Notes under the pieces: model-generated
The model's input: only the letters and a program-made list of their open reading frames with translations
What the model was told of the DNA's origin: nothing
Databases searched by the model: none
NCBI RefSeq assembly: GCF_000341105.1
Contig: NZ_ANBB01000001.1
Coordinates: forward strand, 29,228-93,227
Direction of reading: 5' to 3'
DNA length: 64,000 bases
Source of the DNA: Nocardiopsis potens DSM 45234
GTDB taxonomy: Bacteria; Actinomycetota; Actinomycetes; Streptosporangiales; Streptosporangiaceae
Part shown: positions 50,304 through 58,691 of the stretch, piece after piece
How the letters are laid out: each line of letters opens with the position of its first letter
How positions within the stretch are numbered: the first letter of the stretch is position 1
Made by a program: the position numbers and the translations under genes

Positions 50304-51461
50304 TCAGCCGGAGCGCTCCGGCTCGGCCGGGCGGGCGCGCTCCAGGACGGCGGTCTCCACCGCCATCGAGCGCAGCGCGCCGGCGTCCACGTCGTGCCCG
50401 AGGCCGGGCACGGTGAGCGGCACCGGGGCGATCCCGTCGTGCGCCCGGACCGGCGGGTCGACCACCTCGCGCGCCGCCCGCACGCCGGCGCCGGGCATCT
50501 CGCTGGGGAAGGTGATGCCGGGCAGCGAGGCCAGCGCCACCCGGGCCGCCCGGCCCAGGCCCGTCTCCCCCTCCGAACCGCACCAGACGTCCCAGCCGGC
50601 GTCGGCGGCGCGGTCGTGCACCCGGCGGGCCTGGGTGAGGCCGCCCAGCCGGGCCACCTCCAGCCGCACCGCCCCGCCGGCCTCCGCGCGGACCGCCGCG
50701 TCCAGGCTCTCCGGCGAGTCCACCGACTCGGCCAGCGCGACCGTGGTGCCCAGCTCCCGGGCGAGCCGCGCATGCGCGGCCAGGTCCGGCGCGGGGAACG
50801 GCTGCTCCAGGCAGAGCAGCCGGTACTCGTCCAGCGCGCGCAGCGCGTCCAGGTCGGCCTCGGACTCGGTGTACCTGCCGCCCGCGGCGGCCTGCAGCGC
50901 CAGGTGCGGGTAGCTCTCCTGGGCGGCGCGGACCGGCTCCACGTCCCACCCCGGCCCGATCTCCAGCCGGACCGCCCGGAACCCCGCGCCGACCTGCCGG
51001 TTCACCTCGGCCACCAGGGACTCCACGGACGGCTGCCGGCCGATGGTCACCCCCGCGGTGATCGCGGTGCGCGACCCGCCCAGGGCGTGCGGGAGCGGCG
51101 TGCCGCGGCGGCGGCTCCACAGGTCCCAGCAGGCGGCGTCCAGCGCGGCCGCGGCCTGCGGGCAGGGCGCCAGGTCGGCCCAGGCGTCCTGGGCCTCGGT
51201 CGGCCGGCTCCAGGCGTGCCGGAGCAGCGCCGGAGCGAACTCCTCGACCAGGGTCCGCCAGCGCTCCGGGCCGGCGTCGGGCATCTCGCCCCAGCCGCTC
51301 GTCCCGCTGCCGTCGCTGACCCGGACCAGGGCGTGCCGGACCATGCGCGGCGGGCCGCCGGCCCCCCGGCGCCTGGTGCGCGGCACCGGCGCCGGCAGCC
51401 GGACCAGCATCGCCTCGATCCCGGCCAGGCCGGCCCCGATCGCCGATCCGGTACGTGACAC
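50304..51461 (-). CDS. Enolase-superfamily MenC/NSAR-like protein lacking catalytic residues
   Basis: A 385-residue protein with the overall layout of o-succinylbenzoate synthase/N-succinylamino acid racemase. GFRAVRLEIGPGWDVEPVRAAQ stands where the family has KLKI; LQAAAGGRYTESEAD where it has VDAN; ALAESVDS where it has LDES; VRLEVARLGGLTQARRVHD where it has VKxGRxGG. Thus both lysines of KxK (now R and E), metal ligands Asp (two, now Ala) and the second catalytic Lys (now Glu) are gone; only the Glu of LEQPF remains. GLY-rich WCGSEGETGLGRA is kept. A non-catalytic role is likely. GTG 51461 follows GGAG. Confidence 0.75.
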   Translation of the reverse strand: MSRTGSAIGAGLAGIEAMLVRLPAPVPRTRRRGAGGPPRMVRHALVRVSDGSGTSGWGEMPDAGPERWRTLVEEFAPALLRHAWSRPTEAQDAWADLAPCPQAAAALDAACWDLWSRRRGTPLPHALGGSRTAITAGVTIGRQPSVESLVAEVNRQVGAGFRAVRLEIGPGWDVEPVRAAQESYPHLALQAAAGGRYTESEADLDALRALDEYRLLCLEQPFPAPDLAAHARLARELGTTVALAESVDSPESLDAAVRAEAGGAVRLEVARLGGLTQARRVHDRAADAGWDVWCGSEGETGLGRAARVALASLPGITFPSEMPGAGVRAAREVVDPPVRAHDGIAPVPLTVPGLGHDVDAGALRSMAVETAVLERARPAEPERSG

Positions 51462-51557
51462 GCGCGCTCCGCCTTCCCCGAGTCCGCTTCCGCCGCCTGG
51501 GCGGCGCCCCTTCACGACGGTATCCCCTCGGGGCGGGGCCGACCACCGGACGGCGGA

Positions 51558-52157
51558 TCAGGGCCGTGCGGCGAACACCACGCTGTGCCGCAGATCCGCG
51601 GTCCGGACCTCGCCGAACCGGGCCCGCAGCGCGGCGGCCGCGGTGCCCCGCTCCGCCGGGGAGAGCGCGAACCTCCGCGGGCGCAGATGCCAGAAGAGCA
51701 GGAGCCGGCCGGTGGGGCGGAGTACCCGGCGCAGCTCGGCCGCGGCCGGCTCCAGCCGGGGCCACAGCGCTAGGGTGTTCACCGAGACGACCAGGTCGAA
51801 GGAGGCGTCCGGGGCGCCGGTGTCCGCGGCGTCGCCGAGGCGGAGCCGGACCCGGCCGTCCCGGACCGCGGCGGCGTTGCGCCTGCGCGCCATGCGCACC
51901 ATCTCCGGCGACGGGTCGACCCCGGTCACCGTCCCGGCCCGGCCGGCGAGCAGCCCCACCAGCACGCCGGGGCCGTGCCCGACCTCCAGCACGTCCTCCC
52001 GGGGCCCGGGGTCGGCGTACAGCAGCGCCTCGGTGTTCTGCACCCGGTTCTCCCAGGCCATCACCGCCCCGGCGAGCCGCCCCAGCGGCCCGCGGGGCAG
52101 CGCGAACGGGTTCGCCCCGCACGGCCGCCCGTCCCACAGCCGCCGCCTCGCCGCCAT
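51558..52157 (-). CDS. Class I SAM-dependent methyltransferase
   Basis: A 199-residue Methyltransf_11-type protein: motif I VLEVGHGPGVLVGLLAGRAGTVTGVDPSPEMVRMA near residue 60, LRLGDAADTGAPDASFDLVVSVNTLALWP for motif II, and LRRVLRPTGRLLLFWHLRP for motif III. Short, with no extra domain; the acceptor is unknown. ATG 52157 follows GGGAGG. It lies 96 bp from the MenC-like gene on the same strand and 122 bp from ald. Confidence 0.82.
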   Translation of the reverse strand: MAARRRLWDGRPCGANPFALPRGPLGRLAGAVMAWENRVQNTEALLYADPGPREDVLEVGHGPGVLVGLLAGRAGTVTGVDPSPEMVRMARRRNAAAVRDGRVRLRLGDAADTGAPDASFDLVVSVNTLALWPRLEPAAAELRRVLRPTGRLLLFWHLRPRRFALSPAERGTAAAALRARFGEVRTADLRHSVVFAARP

Positions 52158-52279
52158 CGGCCGCCTCCCCGCGCTCGCCGCCGCGCCCGCCGCCTCCGCC
52201 GGAGAACGGGACCGGGCGGGCCGGACCCCATGACAGGATCCTGCCCGCCCGGGAGGCGGTTCGATCAGGCGCCGCGGGA

Positions 52280-53401
52280 TCAGGCCCCGGCCAGCGCCTC
52301 GGCGACCGGGACCGCCTTGAGGTCGTGCGCCTCGGCCACCGCCTCGTTGGTGAGCGCGCCGTCGACGGTGCTCAGCCCGGCGGCCAGCGCGGCGTCCTCG
52401 CGCAGCGCGTCCTTCCAGCCCTTGCCGGCCAGCGCGACGGCGTAGCGGAGCGTGTCCTTGGTGAGGGCGTGGGTGGAGGTGTTCGGCACCGCGCCCGGCA
52501 TGTTGGCCACGCAGTAGAACATTGTGTCGTGCACCTCGAAGGTGGGCTCGGCGTGCGTGGTGGGACGCGAGTCCTCGAAGCAGCCGCCCTGGTCGATGGC
52601 GATGTCCACGAGCACCGCGCCCGGCTTCATCCGGGACACCAGCTCGTTGGAGACCAGCTTGGGCGCCTTCGCGCCGGGGATCAGCACCGCGCCGATCACC
52701 ATGTCGGACTCCAGCACCGCCCGCTCCAGCTCCAGCGCGTTGCTGGAGACGGTGCGGACCCGGCCGCCGTAGACCTCGTCGGCGTGGCGCAGCTTGCCCA
52801 CGTTGAGGTCGAGCAGGGTCACGTCGGCGCCCATGCCGACCGCGATCCGGGTGGCGTTCATCCCGGAGACGCCGGCGCCGATCACCGTCACCTTGGCCGG
52901 GCGCACGCCCGGGACGCCGCCCATCAGCACGCCGCGCCCGCCGTTGGGGCGCTGCAGCGTGGCGGAGCCGACCTGCGGCGCCAGCCGGCCGGCCACCTCC
53001 GACATCGGGGCGAGCAGCGGCAGCGAGCCGTCCGGCAGCTGCACCGTCTCGTAGGCGATCGAGGTGACCTTGCGGTCCAGCAGGGCGTCGGTGCACGGAC
53101 GCGACGCCGCCAGGTGCAGGTAGGTGAAGAGGGTCTGGCCCGGCTGCATCCGGTGGTACTCCTCGGCCACCGGCTCCTTGACCTTCAGGACCAGCTCCGC
53201 CTCGCCCCAGACGTCGTCCGCACTCTCCAGGATGCGGGCGCCGGCCGCGGTGTACTCCTCGTCGGTGATCGAGGAGCCGACACCGGCTCCGCGCTCGATG
53301 GCGACCGAATGCCCGCGGCTCACGAGCTCATGGACGCCCGCGGGAGTGATGGCCACCCGGTATTCGTGGTTCTTGACTTCGCGGGGCACGCCGACGCGCA
53401 C
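52280..53401 (-). CDS. ald: Alanine dehydrogenase
   Basis: A 373-residue L-alanine dehydrogenase of normal length. MRVGVPREVKNHEYRVAITP at the N-terminus, the catalytic Lys/His region LVLKVKEPVAEEYHRMQPGQTLFTYLHLA, nucleotide motif VTVIGAGVSGMNATRIAVGMGADVTLLD and the second signature VLVDIAIDQGGCFEDSRPTTHAEP are all present. It interconverts alanine and pyruvate plus ammonium using NAD. GTG 53401 follows AAGGAGG. An inverted repeat with CAACATG/CATGTTG arms lies about 70 bp upstream. No AldR/Lrp regulator gene is adjacent, unlike in mycobacteria. Confidence 0.95.
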   Translation of the reverse strand: MRVGVPREVKNHEYRVAITPAGVHELVSRGHSVAIERGAGVGSSITDEEYTAAGARILESADDVWGEAELVLKVKEPVAEEYHRMQPGQTLFTYLHLAASRPCTDALLDRKVTSIAYETVQLPDGSLPLLAPMSEVAGRLAPQVGSATLQRPNGGRGVLMGGVPGVRPAKVTVIGAGVSGMNATRIAVGMGADVTLLDLNVGKLRHADEVYGGRVRTVSSNALELERAVLESDMVIGAVLIPGAKAPKLVSNELVSRMKPGAVLVDIAIDQGGCFEDSRPTTHAEPTFEVHDTMFYCVANMPGAVPNTSTHALTKDTLRYAVALAGKGWKDALREDAALAAGLSTVDGALTNEAVAEAHDLKAVPVAEALAGA

Positions 53402-53469
53402 TTGGGTCCTCCTTGCATCCTCGTTGATACCCCTTCACTGTGACGCGCCCCATCGCAGCGGAACATCTC

Positions 53470-53499
53470 CAACATGGACAGTCATCCCAGGTCATGTTG
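53470..53499. promoter_or_regulatory. Inverted repeat upstream of ald
   Basis: CAACATG at 53470 and CATGTTG at 53493 are perfect inverted arms with a 16-bp spacer, in an AT-richer patch upstream of ald. Two-turn spacing would suit a regulator of the Lrp kind; this is inference. Confidence 0.4.
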
Positions 53500-53673
53500 A
53501 CACCGTGTAAGGGGCGTCCCTGGCCGGACGGCGGTCCGGCGGCCCGGGCCGGTCCCGGGCGCCGCTCCCGGCGCGGCCGCCCCTCCGGCCCCTCCCGGCC
53601 GCCGCGGGCGCGGGGGCGCGGCCGGGCCGCGCCCCGGCCCCCGGGAAGGCGGGCCGCCCCGGCCGGGCGCGGG

Positions 53674-54930
53674 TCACCCGGGCGCCGGGAACACCCGGCG
53701 GCCGGCGATCCAGGTGCCGACCACCCTGCCGGTGAGCCGGCGGCCGGCGTAGGGGCCGGGGTCGCCGGCCGGCACCGGGTGCGGCGCGTCGCCGTCGAAG
53801 GCGACCAGGTCGGCGTCGGCGCCCGGGGCGATCCGGCCCTTGCCGGCCAGGCCGAGCAGGGCGGCCGGCTCGGCCGAGGTCCACCGGGCGATCCGGTCCA
53901 GCCCCAGGCCGCGGCGGCGGGCGGCGGTCCACAGCGCCGGCAGCGTCCAGGAGAGCGCGGAGACCCCGGTGCCCGGCCGGTGGCCGGAGCCGACGGTGCG
54001 CACCGCGCTGTCGGAGTCGGAGAGCAGCGCCGACCACAGGGCGTCCCGGTTGGCCGCCGAGCGCAGCGGCGGCCGGCAGCGGAATGCCGGGGCGTCGTCC
54101 GGGACCTGTTCGGCGGGGAGGCAGAGGTAGTGCGGGCAGGTGTGCGCGGTCAGCGGCGCACCGATCGAGCGCGCGGCGCCCAGCAGCGCGGCGCACTCGG
54201 CCGCGGTGAACGGCGTGATGTGGGTGCGGGTGCCCGCCACCCGCATGGCGGCGATCACCCGCTCCAGGCCGCGCCGCTCCGCGCGCGGCGGGCGGGCGGC
54301 GAGCAGTGCGCCGTTGCCCGGGGCGCCCGGCGCGGCCAGCTCGGCCGGGTCCTCCGCGTGCACCAGCATCGGCGCGCCCATCGCGGCCGCCTCCACCATC
54401 GCCTTGCGCAGCTGCTCGTCGCCGATCGGGGCGGCCGACTCCGCCCCGCCGTCCGACAGCGAGCAGTGGAACCCGGCCGCCCCCGCCGAGCGGAGCTCGG
54501 CGAGGTCGGCCGAGGTGCTGCGGTCGGTGACCGCGCCGAGGAACGCGACGTGCACCCCGACCCCGGCGGCGGCCGCCTGGTGCGCCTTGAGCGCGGCCTC
54601 GCCGGTGATCGCGGTCGGGGCGCCGCGCGGCCCGGTGCCGCCGCCGGGGGCGACCGCGATCGACGTCACCCCGCCGCGCACCGCGGCCGCGTCGGTCTCC
54701 AGGTAGCCCTCGCGCAGCGGCTGCCCGGGGGCGTGCACGGCCACGTCCGGGTCGACCAGGCCGGGCAGCAGCGCGACCCCGCCCAGGTCGATCTCGGCCG
54801 CTCCGGGGAGCGGGGCGCCGTGGTCGCACACCGCGGCGATGCGGCCGCCGCGCAGGCCGACCGAGGCGGGGATCACGCCCTTGGCGGTGACCACCCGGCG
54901 GGAGCGGATGACGGTGTCGATCTGGGGCAC
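53674..54930 (-). CDS. Dihydroorotase/allantoinase-family protein lacking metal ligands
   Basis: A 418-residue amidohydrolase-fold protein. ALLPGLVDPDVAVHAPGQPL occupies the place of the family's LIDTHVHFREPG: both metal-binding His residues and the substrate Arg are replaced (Asp, Ala, His). GFHCSLSDGG replaces the GFK carboxylated lysine with His, THITPFT loses one His, and GSGHRPG lacks the catalytic Asp of SDHSP. Only LVHAEDP, HTCPHYL and FRCRPPLR are close to normal. The fold and C-terminal sandwich GKGRIAPGADADLVAFD are intact. A non-enzymatic role is likely. GTG 54930 follows AAGGGG. Confidence 0.75.
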   Translation of the reverse strand: MPQIDTVIRSRRVVTAKGVIPASVGLRGGRIAAVCDHGAPLPGAAEIDLGGVALLPGLVDPDVAVHAPGQPLREGYLETDAAAVRGGVTSIAVAPGGGTGPRGAPTAITGEAALKAHQAAAAGVGVHVAFLGAVTDRSTSADLAELRSAGAAGFHCSLSDGGAESAAPIGDEQLRKAMVEAAAMGAPMLVHAEDPAELAAPGAPGNGALLAARPPRAERRGLERVIAAMRVAGTRTHITPFTAAECAALLGAARSIGAPLTAHTCPHYLCLPAEQVPDDAPAFRCRPPLRSAANRDALWSALLSDSDSAVRTVGSGHRPGTGVSALSWTLPALWTAARRRGLGLDRIARWTSAEPAALLGLAGKGRIAPGADADLVAFDGDAPHPVPAGDPGPYAGRRLTGRVVGTWIAGRRVFPAPG

Positions 54931-55409
54931 GGGATCCCCTTCGTGCTCGGAGTGCCGTTCGCGCGGGCCGGGGCCCGCCGTTCCCCGCCGGTTCCGCCGC
55001 GCCTCCCGGAGGGTGCGCTGGAAGCGGGATCCGGGGCGGGTGGGTGCGCATTCGGTCCGTCGACCGTACCGCGATCGGCGCCGAAAAGAGGGCGGTTCTC
55101 CCCTTCTCTCCCCTCTTCGACCTGCGCTTCTCCGGGGTCCTCGGGCCACCGCCCGGTTCCGCGGGCGCGCCGCGCGGGCGCGTCCCGGGCGCGGTCGGCG
55201 GCGAACCCCGGAGCGGTGGAACGGAAGCACCGCGCGCGGAGGCGCCCCGCCCGCGATCCGGAACCCCGGCGCCGCCCCGTCTCCGGCCCGCTCCGCCCGC
55301 CGGAGCCCGGCCCGGACCGCGAGGGGGAGGCCGCGGCCCGCCCGTTCCGGCGGCTTCCGGGGCCCGTGATCGGGGCGGAGGGGGAGGCCTCCGGGCGGAC
55401 CGGCCCGGG
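54931..55409. other. GC-rich divergent intergenic stretch
   Basis: About 480 bp upstream of the dihydroorotase-like gene and left of the CopY-like palindrome. Open frames on both strands are Arg/Pro-rich without start signals. No RNA gene or repeat was recognised. Confidence 0.45.
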
Positions 55410-55423
55410 TACGACATGTCGTA
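55410..55423. promoter_or_regulatory. CopY/BlaI-type palindrome upstream of CopD-CtaG gene
   Basis: TACGACATGTCGTA is a perfect 14-bp palindrome and agrees with the TACnACAnnTGTnGTA-like boxes of BlaI/MecI/CopY winged-helix repressors. It lies about 190 bp upstream of a gene whose product handles copper for cytochrome oxidase assembly. The stretch GTAGTAGTGGGATTACCC beside it may contain the promoter. Confidence 0.6.
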
Positions 55424-55615
55424 GTAGTGGGATTACCCTGGTGCCCGGTGGTGGACGCGCACGGCCCCCGCCCTCCCCGGCCGCTGCGGAGCCGCCCACC
55501 GGAACCGCCCCACGGCTCCGGGGAAAGGGGCGGAGCGGTGCCGCGGCCGCCGCCGCGGCGGCCCCGGCCGCCGGTTCCGACAGCAGGCAATCCCGACCAC
55601 GACGGAGTGGCATCC

Positions 55616-57652
55616 GTGGCTCCCCCTGAGACCCGGCAGAGCAGCGACGCGCGCGGGCGCGGCGTCGAGACGGCCGCCATCATCGCGGTGACCGCGGCCG
55701 CGGTCTGCGCGATCACCCTGATCATCGCCCTGGTGGCCGGCGGCGCGGTCACCGCGCAGGTCATTCCCGGCCTGCCGGACGCCGGTTCGCTGACCCGGTG
55801 GGGCCTGCCCGTCTCCCGGGTGCTCGGCAACCTGGCCGGGGCGCTCACCGTCGGCCTGCTGCTGCTCGCCGCGGTCCTGCTGCCCTCCGCCAAGGGCGCG
55901 ATCGGCGCCCAGGCCACCGGGTACGTGCGGGCCGCCTCCTGGGCCGCCCTGGTGTGGGGGGCCGCCTCCGGCGCCCGGCTGGTCTTCGAGCTGTCCAACA
56001 TCATGGGCCAGGTGCCCTCGCAGATCATCGGCAACGAGCTCACCAGCTACGCCGGGCAGATCGCCGAGGGCCGCTCGCTGATGTTCGTGATCCTGCTGGC
56101 CACCGCGGTCGCGCTGTTCGGCCGCACGGTCGAGTCCGCGGCCGGCGCCATGCTCCTGCTCGGAGTCGCCCTGTTCGGCCTGCTGCCTCCCGCGCTGACC
56201 GGCCACGCCGCCGCCTCCGGCAACCACGAGCTGGCCGTCACCGGCCTGGCGCTGCACCTGGTCGCGATCTCGGTGTGGGTCGGCGGCCTGGCCGCGGTCA
56301 CCTTCCACGGGCTGCGCGCCGCCCCGGACGACGCGCCGGTCGCCGCCGAGCGGTTCAGCCGGATCGCGCTGTGGGCCTACATCGGCGTCGCGGTCAGCGG
56401 CACCGCCAGCGCGCTCAGTCGGCTCTACGGCCTCGAACAGCTCTTCACCACGCCCTACGGGCTGATCATGCTCGCCAAGATCGCGCTGTTCGCGGTGCTC
56501 GGCGCGATCGGCTGGGCGCACCGGCGCAGCACCGTGCACCGGATCGGGGAGGGCGCCGGGCGGGTGCTCTTCGCCCGCCTGGCCGGGGCGGAGCTCGCGG
56601 TGATGGGCGCCGTGATGGGGCTGTCCACCGCGCTCAGCCGCACCGCGCCGCCGCAGGTCGACGAGAGCACCGTCGACCCGGCCACCGCCATCCTCGGGTT
56701 CCCGATCCCGCCGCCGATGAGCGCCGGGACGCTGCTCACCCTGTGGCGGCCGGACCTCTTCTTCATCATGCTGGTGGTGGTGCTCGGCGGGCTGTACGCG
56801 GCCGGGGTGGTCCGGCTCCGCCGGCGCGGCGACTCCTGGCCGTGGGTCCGGGTGGTGTCCTGGTTCGCCGGCCTGGCGGTCATCGTCGCGTCGCTGCTCA
56901 GCGGGTTCGCCACCTACGCCATGGTGCTGTTCAGCTCGCACATGCTGCAGCACATGGCGATCTCCATGCTGGTCCCGGTGCTGCTGGTGCTGGGCGGGCC
57001 GGTGACGCTGGCGCTGCGCGCGCTCAAGCCGGCCGCCCGCCGCGGCGACCGGGGTCCGCGCGAGTGGATCAACGCCTTCCTGCAGAGCCGCTTCTCGCAC
57101 ATCGCCACGCACCCGGCGGTGGCCACCGCGCTGTTCGTGCTCAGCCCGTACGCGCTCTACTTCTCCCCGCTGTTCGGCACGCTCATGAACAACCACACCG
57201 GGCACCTGTTCATGAACGTGCACTTCCTGCTCTCCGGGTTCCTCTTCTACTGGATCATCATCGGCGTCGACCCCGGCCCGCGGAAGATGCCCTACCTGCT
57301 GCGCATCGTCCTGCTCCTGCTGGCCATGGGCATGCACGCCTTCCTCGGCATCGGCATCATGATGCAGTCCGAGCCGATCGCCATGGACTACTACGGCAAC
57401 TTCGACATCCCGTGGAGCCAGGACGTCGGCGACGACCAGTACCGGGGCGGCGGCATCGCCTGGGCGGTGGGCGAGATCCCCACCCTGCTCGTCACCGTCG
57501 CGCTGGTCCGGCAGTGGGCCAAGGACGAGGAGCGCACCGAGCGGCGCCGCGAGCGGCACAGCAAGCGGGGCGGCTCCGAGGACGCCGACCTCGACGCCTA
57601 CAACGCCTACCTGCAGGAGCTGGAGCGCCGCTCCAAGCAGCAGGAGGGCTGA
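55616..57652 (+). CDS. CopD-CtaG fusion, cytochrome c oxidase assembly/copper protein
   Basis: A 678-residue polytopic membrane protein with about fourteen hydrophobic helices. The N-terminal half (about 30-350) resembles CopD/YcnJ copper importers, with GHAAASGNHELAVTGLALHLVAISVWVGGLAAVTFHG. The C-terminal half is caa3_CtaG: LLSGFATYAMVLFSSHMLQHMAISMLVPVLLVLGGPVTLALRAL, then NNHTGHLFMNVHFLLSGFLFYW and GMHAFLGIGIMM, whose His/Met residues suit copper binding. A charged cytosolic tail ends the protein. It would supply copper to cytochrome oxidase. GTG 55616 follows GGAG; GTG 55607 is an alternative. Confidence 0.88.
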   Translation: MAPPETRQSSDARGRGVETAAIIAVTAAAVCAITLIIALVAGGAVTAQVIPGLPDAGSLTRWGLPVSRVLGNLAGALTVGLLLLAAVLLPSAKGAIGAQATGYVRAASWAALVWGAASGARLVFELSNIMGQVPSQIIGNELTSYAGQIAEGRSLMFVILLATAVALFGRTVESAAGAMLLLGVALFGLLPPALTGHAAASGNHELAVTGLALHLVAISVWVGGLAAVTFHGLRAAPDDAPVAAERFSRIALWAYIGVAVSGTASALSRLYGLEQLFTTPYGLIMLAKIALFAVLGAIGWAHRRSTVHRIGEGAGRVLFARLAGAELAVMGAVMGLSTALSRTAPPQVDESTVDPATAILGFPIPPPMSAGTLLTLWRPDLFFIMLVVVLGGLYAAGVVRLRRRGDSWPWVRVVSWFAGLAVIVASLLSGFATYAMVLFSSHMLQHMAISMLVPVLLVLGGPVTLALRALKPAARRGDRGPREWINAFLQSRFSHIATHPAVATALFVLSPYALYFSPLFGTLMNNHTGHLFMNVHFLLSGFLFYWIIIGVDPGPRKMPYLLRIVLLLLAMGMHAFLGIGIMMQSEPIAMDYYGNFDIPWSQDVGDDQYRGGGIAWAVGEIPTLLVTVALVRQWAKDEERTERRRERHSKRGGSEDADLDAYNAYLQELERRSKQQEG

Positions 57653-57660
57653 GCACGGGT

Positions 57661-57731
57661 CGCACCGGGGCCGCGCGGCTCCGGGGCTTCTGCGCCCGGC
57701 AGAAACCCTGGAACCGGGCGGCCCCGGTGCG
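57661..57731 (+). terminator. Long cruciform-like hairpin after the CopD-CtaG gene
   Basis: CGCACCGGGGCCGC at 57661 pairs perfectly with its complement ending at 57731. Inside, TTCTGC/GCAGAA forms a second stem around GCCCG. The outer stem starts 8 bp after the stop codon and ends 13 bp before the next gene. Confidence 0.65.
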
Positions 57732-57744
57732 GTTTCCTCGTCCC

Positions 57745-58662
57745 ATGACCAGACGAGGAATCCGGTTCGGCGTCAACTTCCGGGGCGCCGACCCCGCCGA
57801 GTGGCCGCGGTACTGCCGGGAGACCGAGCGGATGGGCTACGACGTGCTGCTCGCCCCCGACCACCTCGGCCACCCGGCGCCGTTCGGGATGCTGGCCGCG
57901 GCGGCCGCCGCCACCGAGCGGATCCGGCTCGGCACCATGGTGGTCAACAACGAGTTCTGGAACCCGGCGCTGCTCGCCCGGGAGGCCGCCACCGTGGACC
58001 GGATCTCCGGCGGGCGGCTCGAACTCGGCATCGGCCTGGGGCACATGAGGTCTGAGTCGGAGGCCGCCGGCATCCCCTGGCGCGGCCACGCCGACCGGCT
58101 GGCCGCGCTGGAGCGGGCCCTCGACGGGCTGGACCGGTTCCTCGCCGACGGCGGGCCGGGCCGCGGGCCGGTGCAGCGCCCCCGCCCGCCGCTGCTCATC
58201 GGCGGCCACGGGGAGGGCACGCTCCGGCTGGCCGCCAGGCGCGCCGACATCGTCGGCTTCGGCGGCCTGGTGCAGCGCCGCGGCGCGCCGATGGGCACGT
58301 TCCGGGTGGAGGGCCCGGACGGCCTGCTGCGCCGCGCCGACCTCGTCCGCGAGCAGGCCGGCGACCGCCTCGCCGACCTGGAGTTCAACGTCCTGGTCCA
58401 GACCGTGGCCGTCACCGATGACGCGGAGCGGACCGCGGCCGCCCTCGCCGCGGAGTACGGCGCCGGATCCGGGCTGGAGACCGCGGAGGACGTCCTGGCC
58501 AGCCCGGTCGTCCTGGTGGGGACGGTCGGCGAGATCGCCGCGGAGATCGTCGCGAATCGGGACCGCTACGGGTTCGGCTACGTCTGCACCCACGGCGAGC
58601 ACCGGGACGCGCTCGCCCGGGTCATCCCGGAGGTGCGCCGGCTGGAAGAGGCGGGCCGCTGA
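57745..58662 (+). CDS. Luciferase-like (LLM class) F420-dependent oxidoreductase
   Basis: A 305-residue TIM-barrel oxidoreductase. IRFGVNFRGADPAEWPRYCRETERMGYDVLLAPDHLGHP begins the barrel; IRLGTMVVNNEFWNPALLAREAATVDRISGGRLELGIGLG is the family core, and PPLLIGGHGEGTLRLAARRADIVGF the next. This matches the TIGR03621 type of F420-dependent enzymes. The substrate is unknown. ATG 57745 has no clear ribosome site because the hairpin ends just before it, so its translation may depend on the hairpin's state. Confidence 0.85.
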   Translation: MTRRGIRFGVNFRGADPAEWPRYCRETERMGYDVLLAPDHLGHPAPFGMLAAAAAATERIRLGTMVVNNEFWNPALLAREAATVDRISGGRLELGIGLGHMRSESEAAGIPWRGHADRLAALERALDGLDRFLADGGPGRGPVQRPRPPLLIGGHGEGTLRLAARRADIVGFGGLVQRRGAPMGTFRVEGPDGLLRRADLVREQAGDRLADLEFNVLVQTVAVTDDAERTAAALAAEYGAGSGLETAEDVLASPVVLVGTVGEIAAEIVANRDRYGFGYVCTHGEHRDALARVIPEVRRLEEAGR

Positions 58663-58691
58663 CCGGCCGCCCTCCCCGGGCCCCGGCAGGG

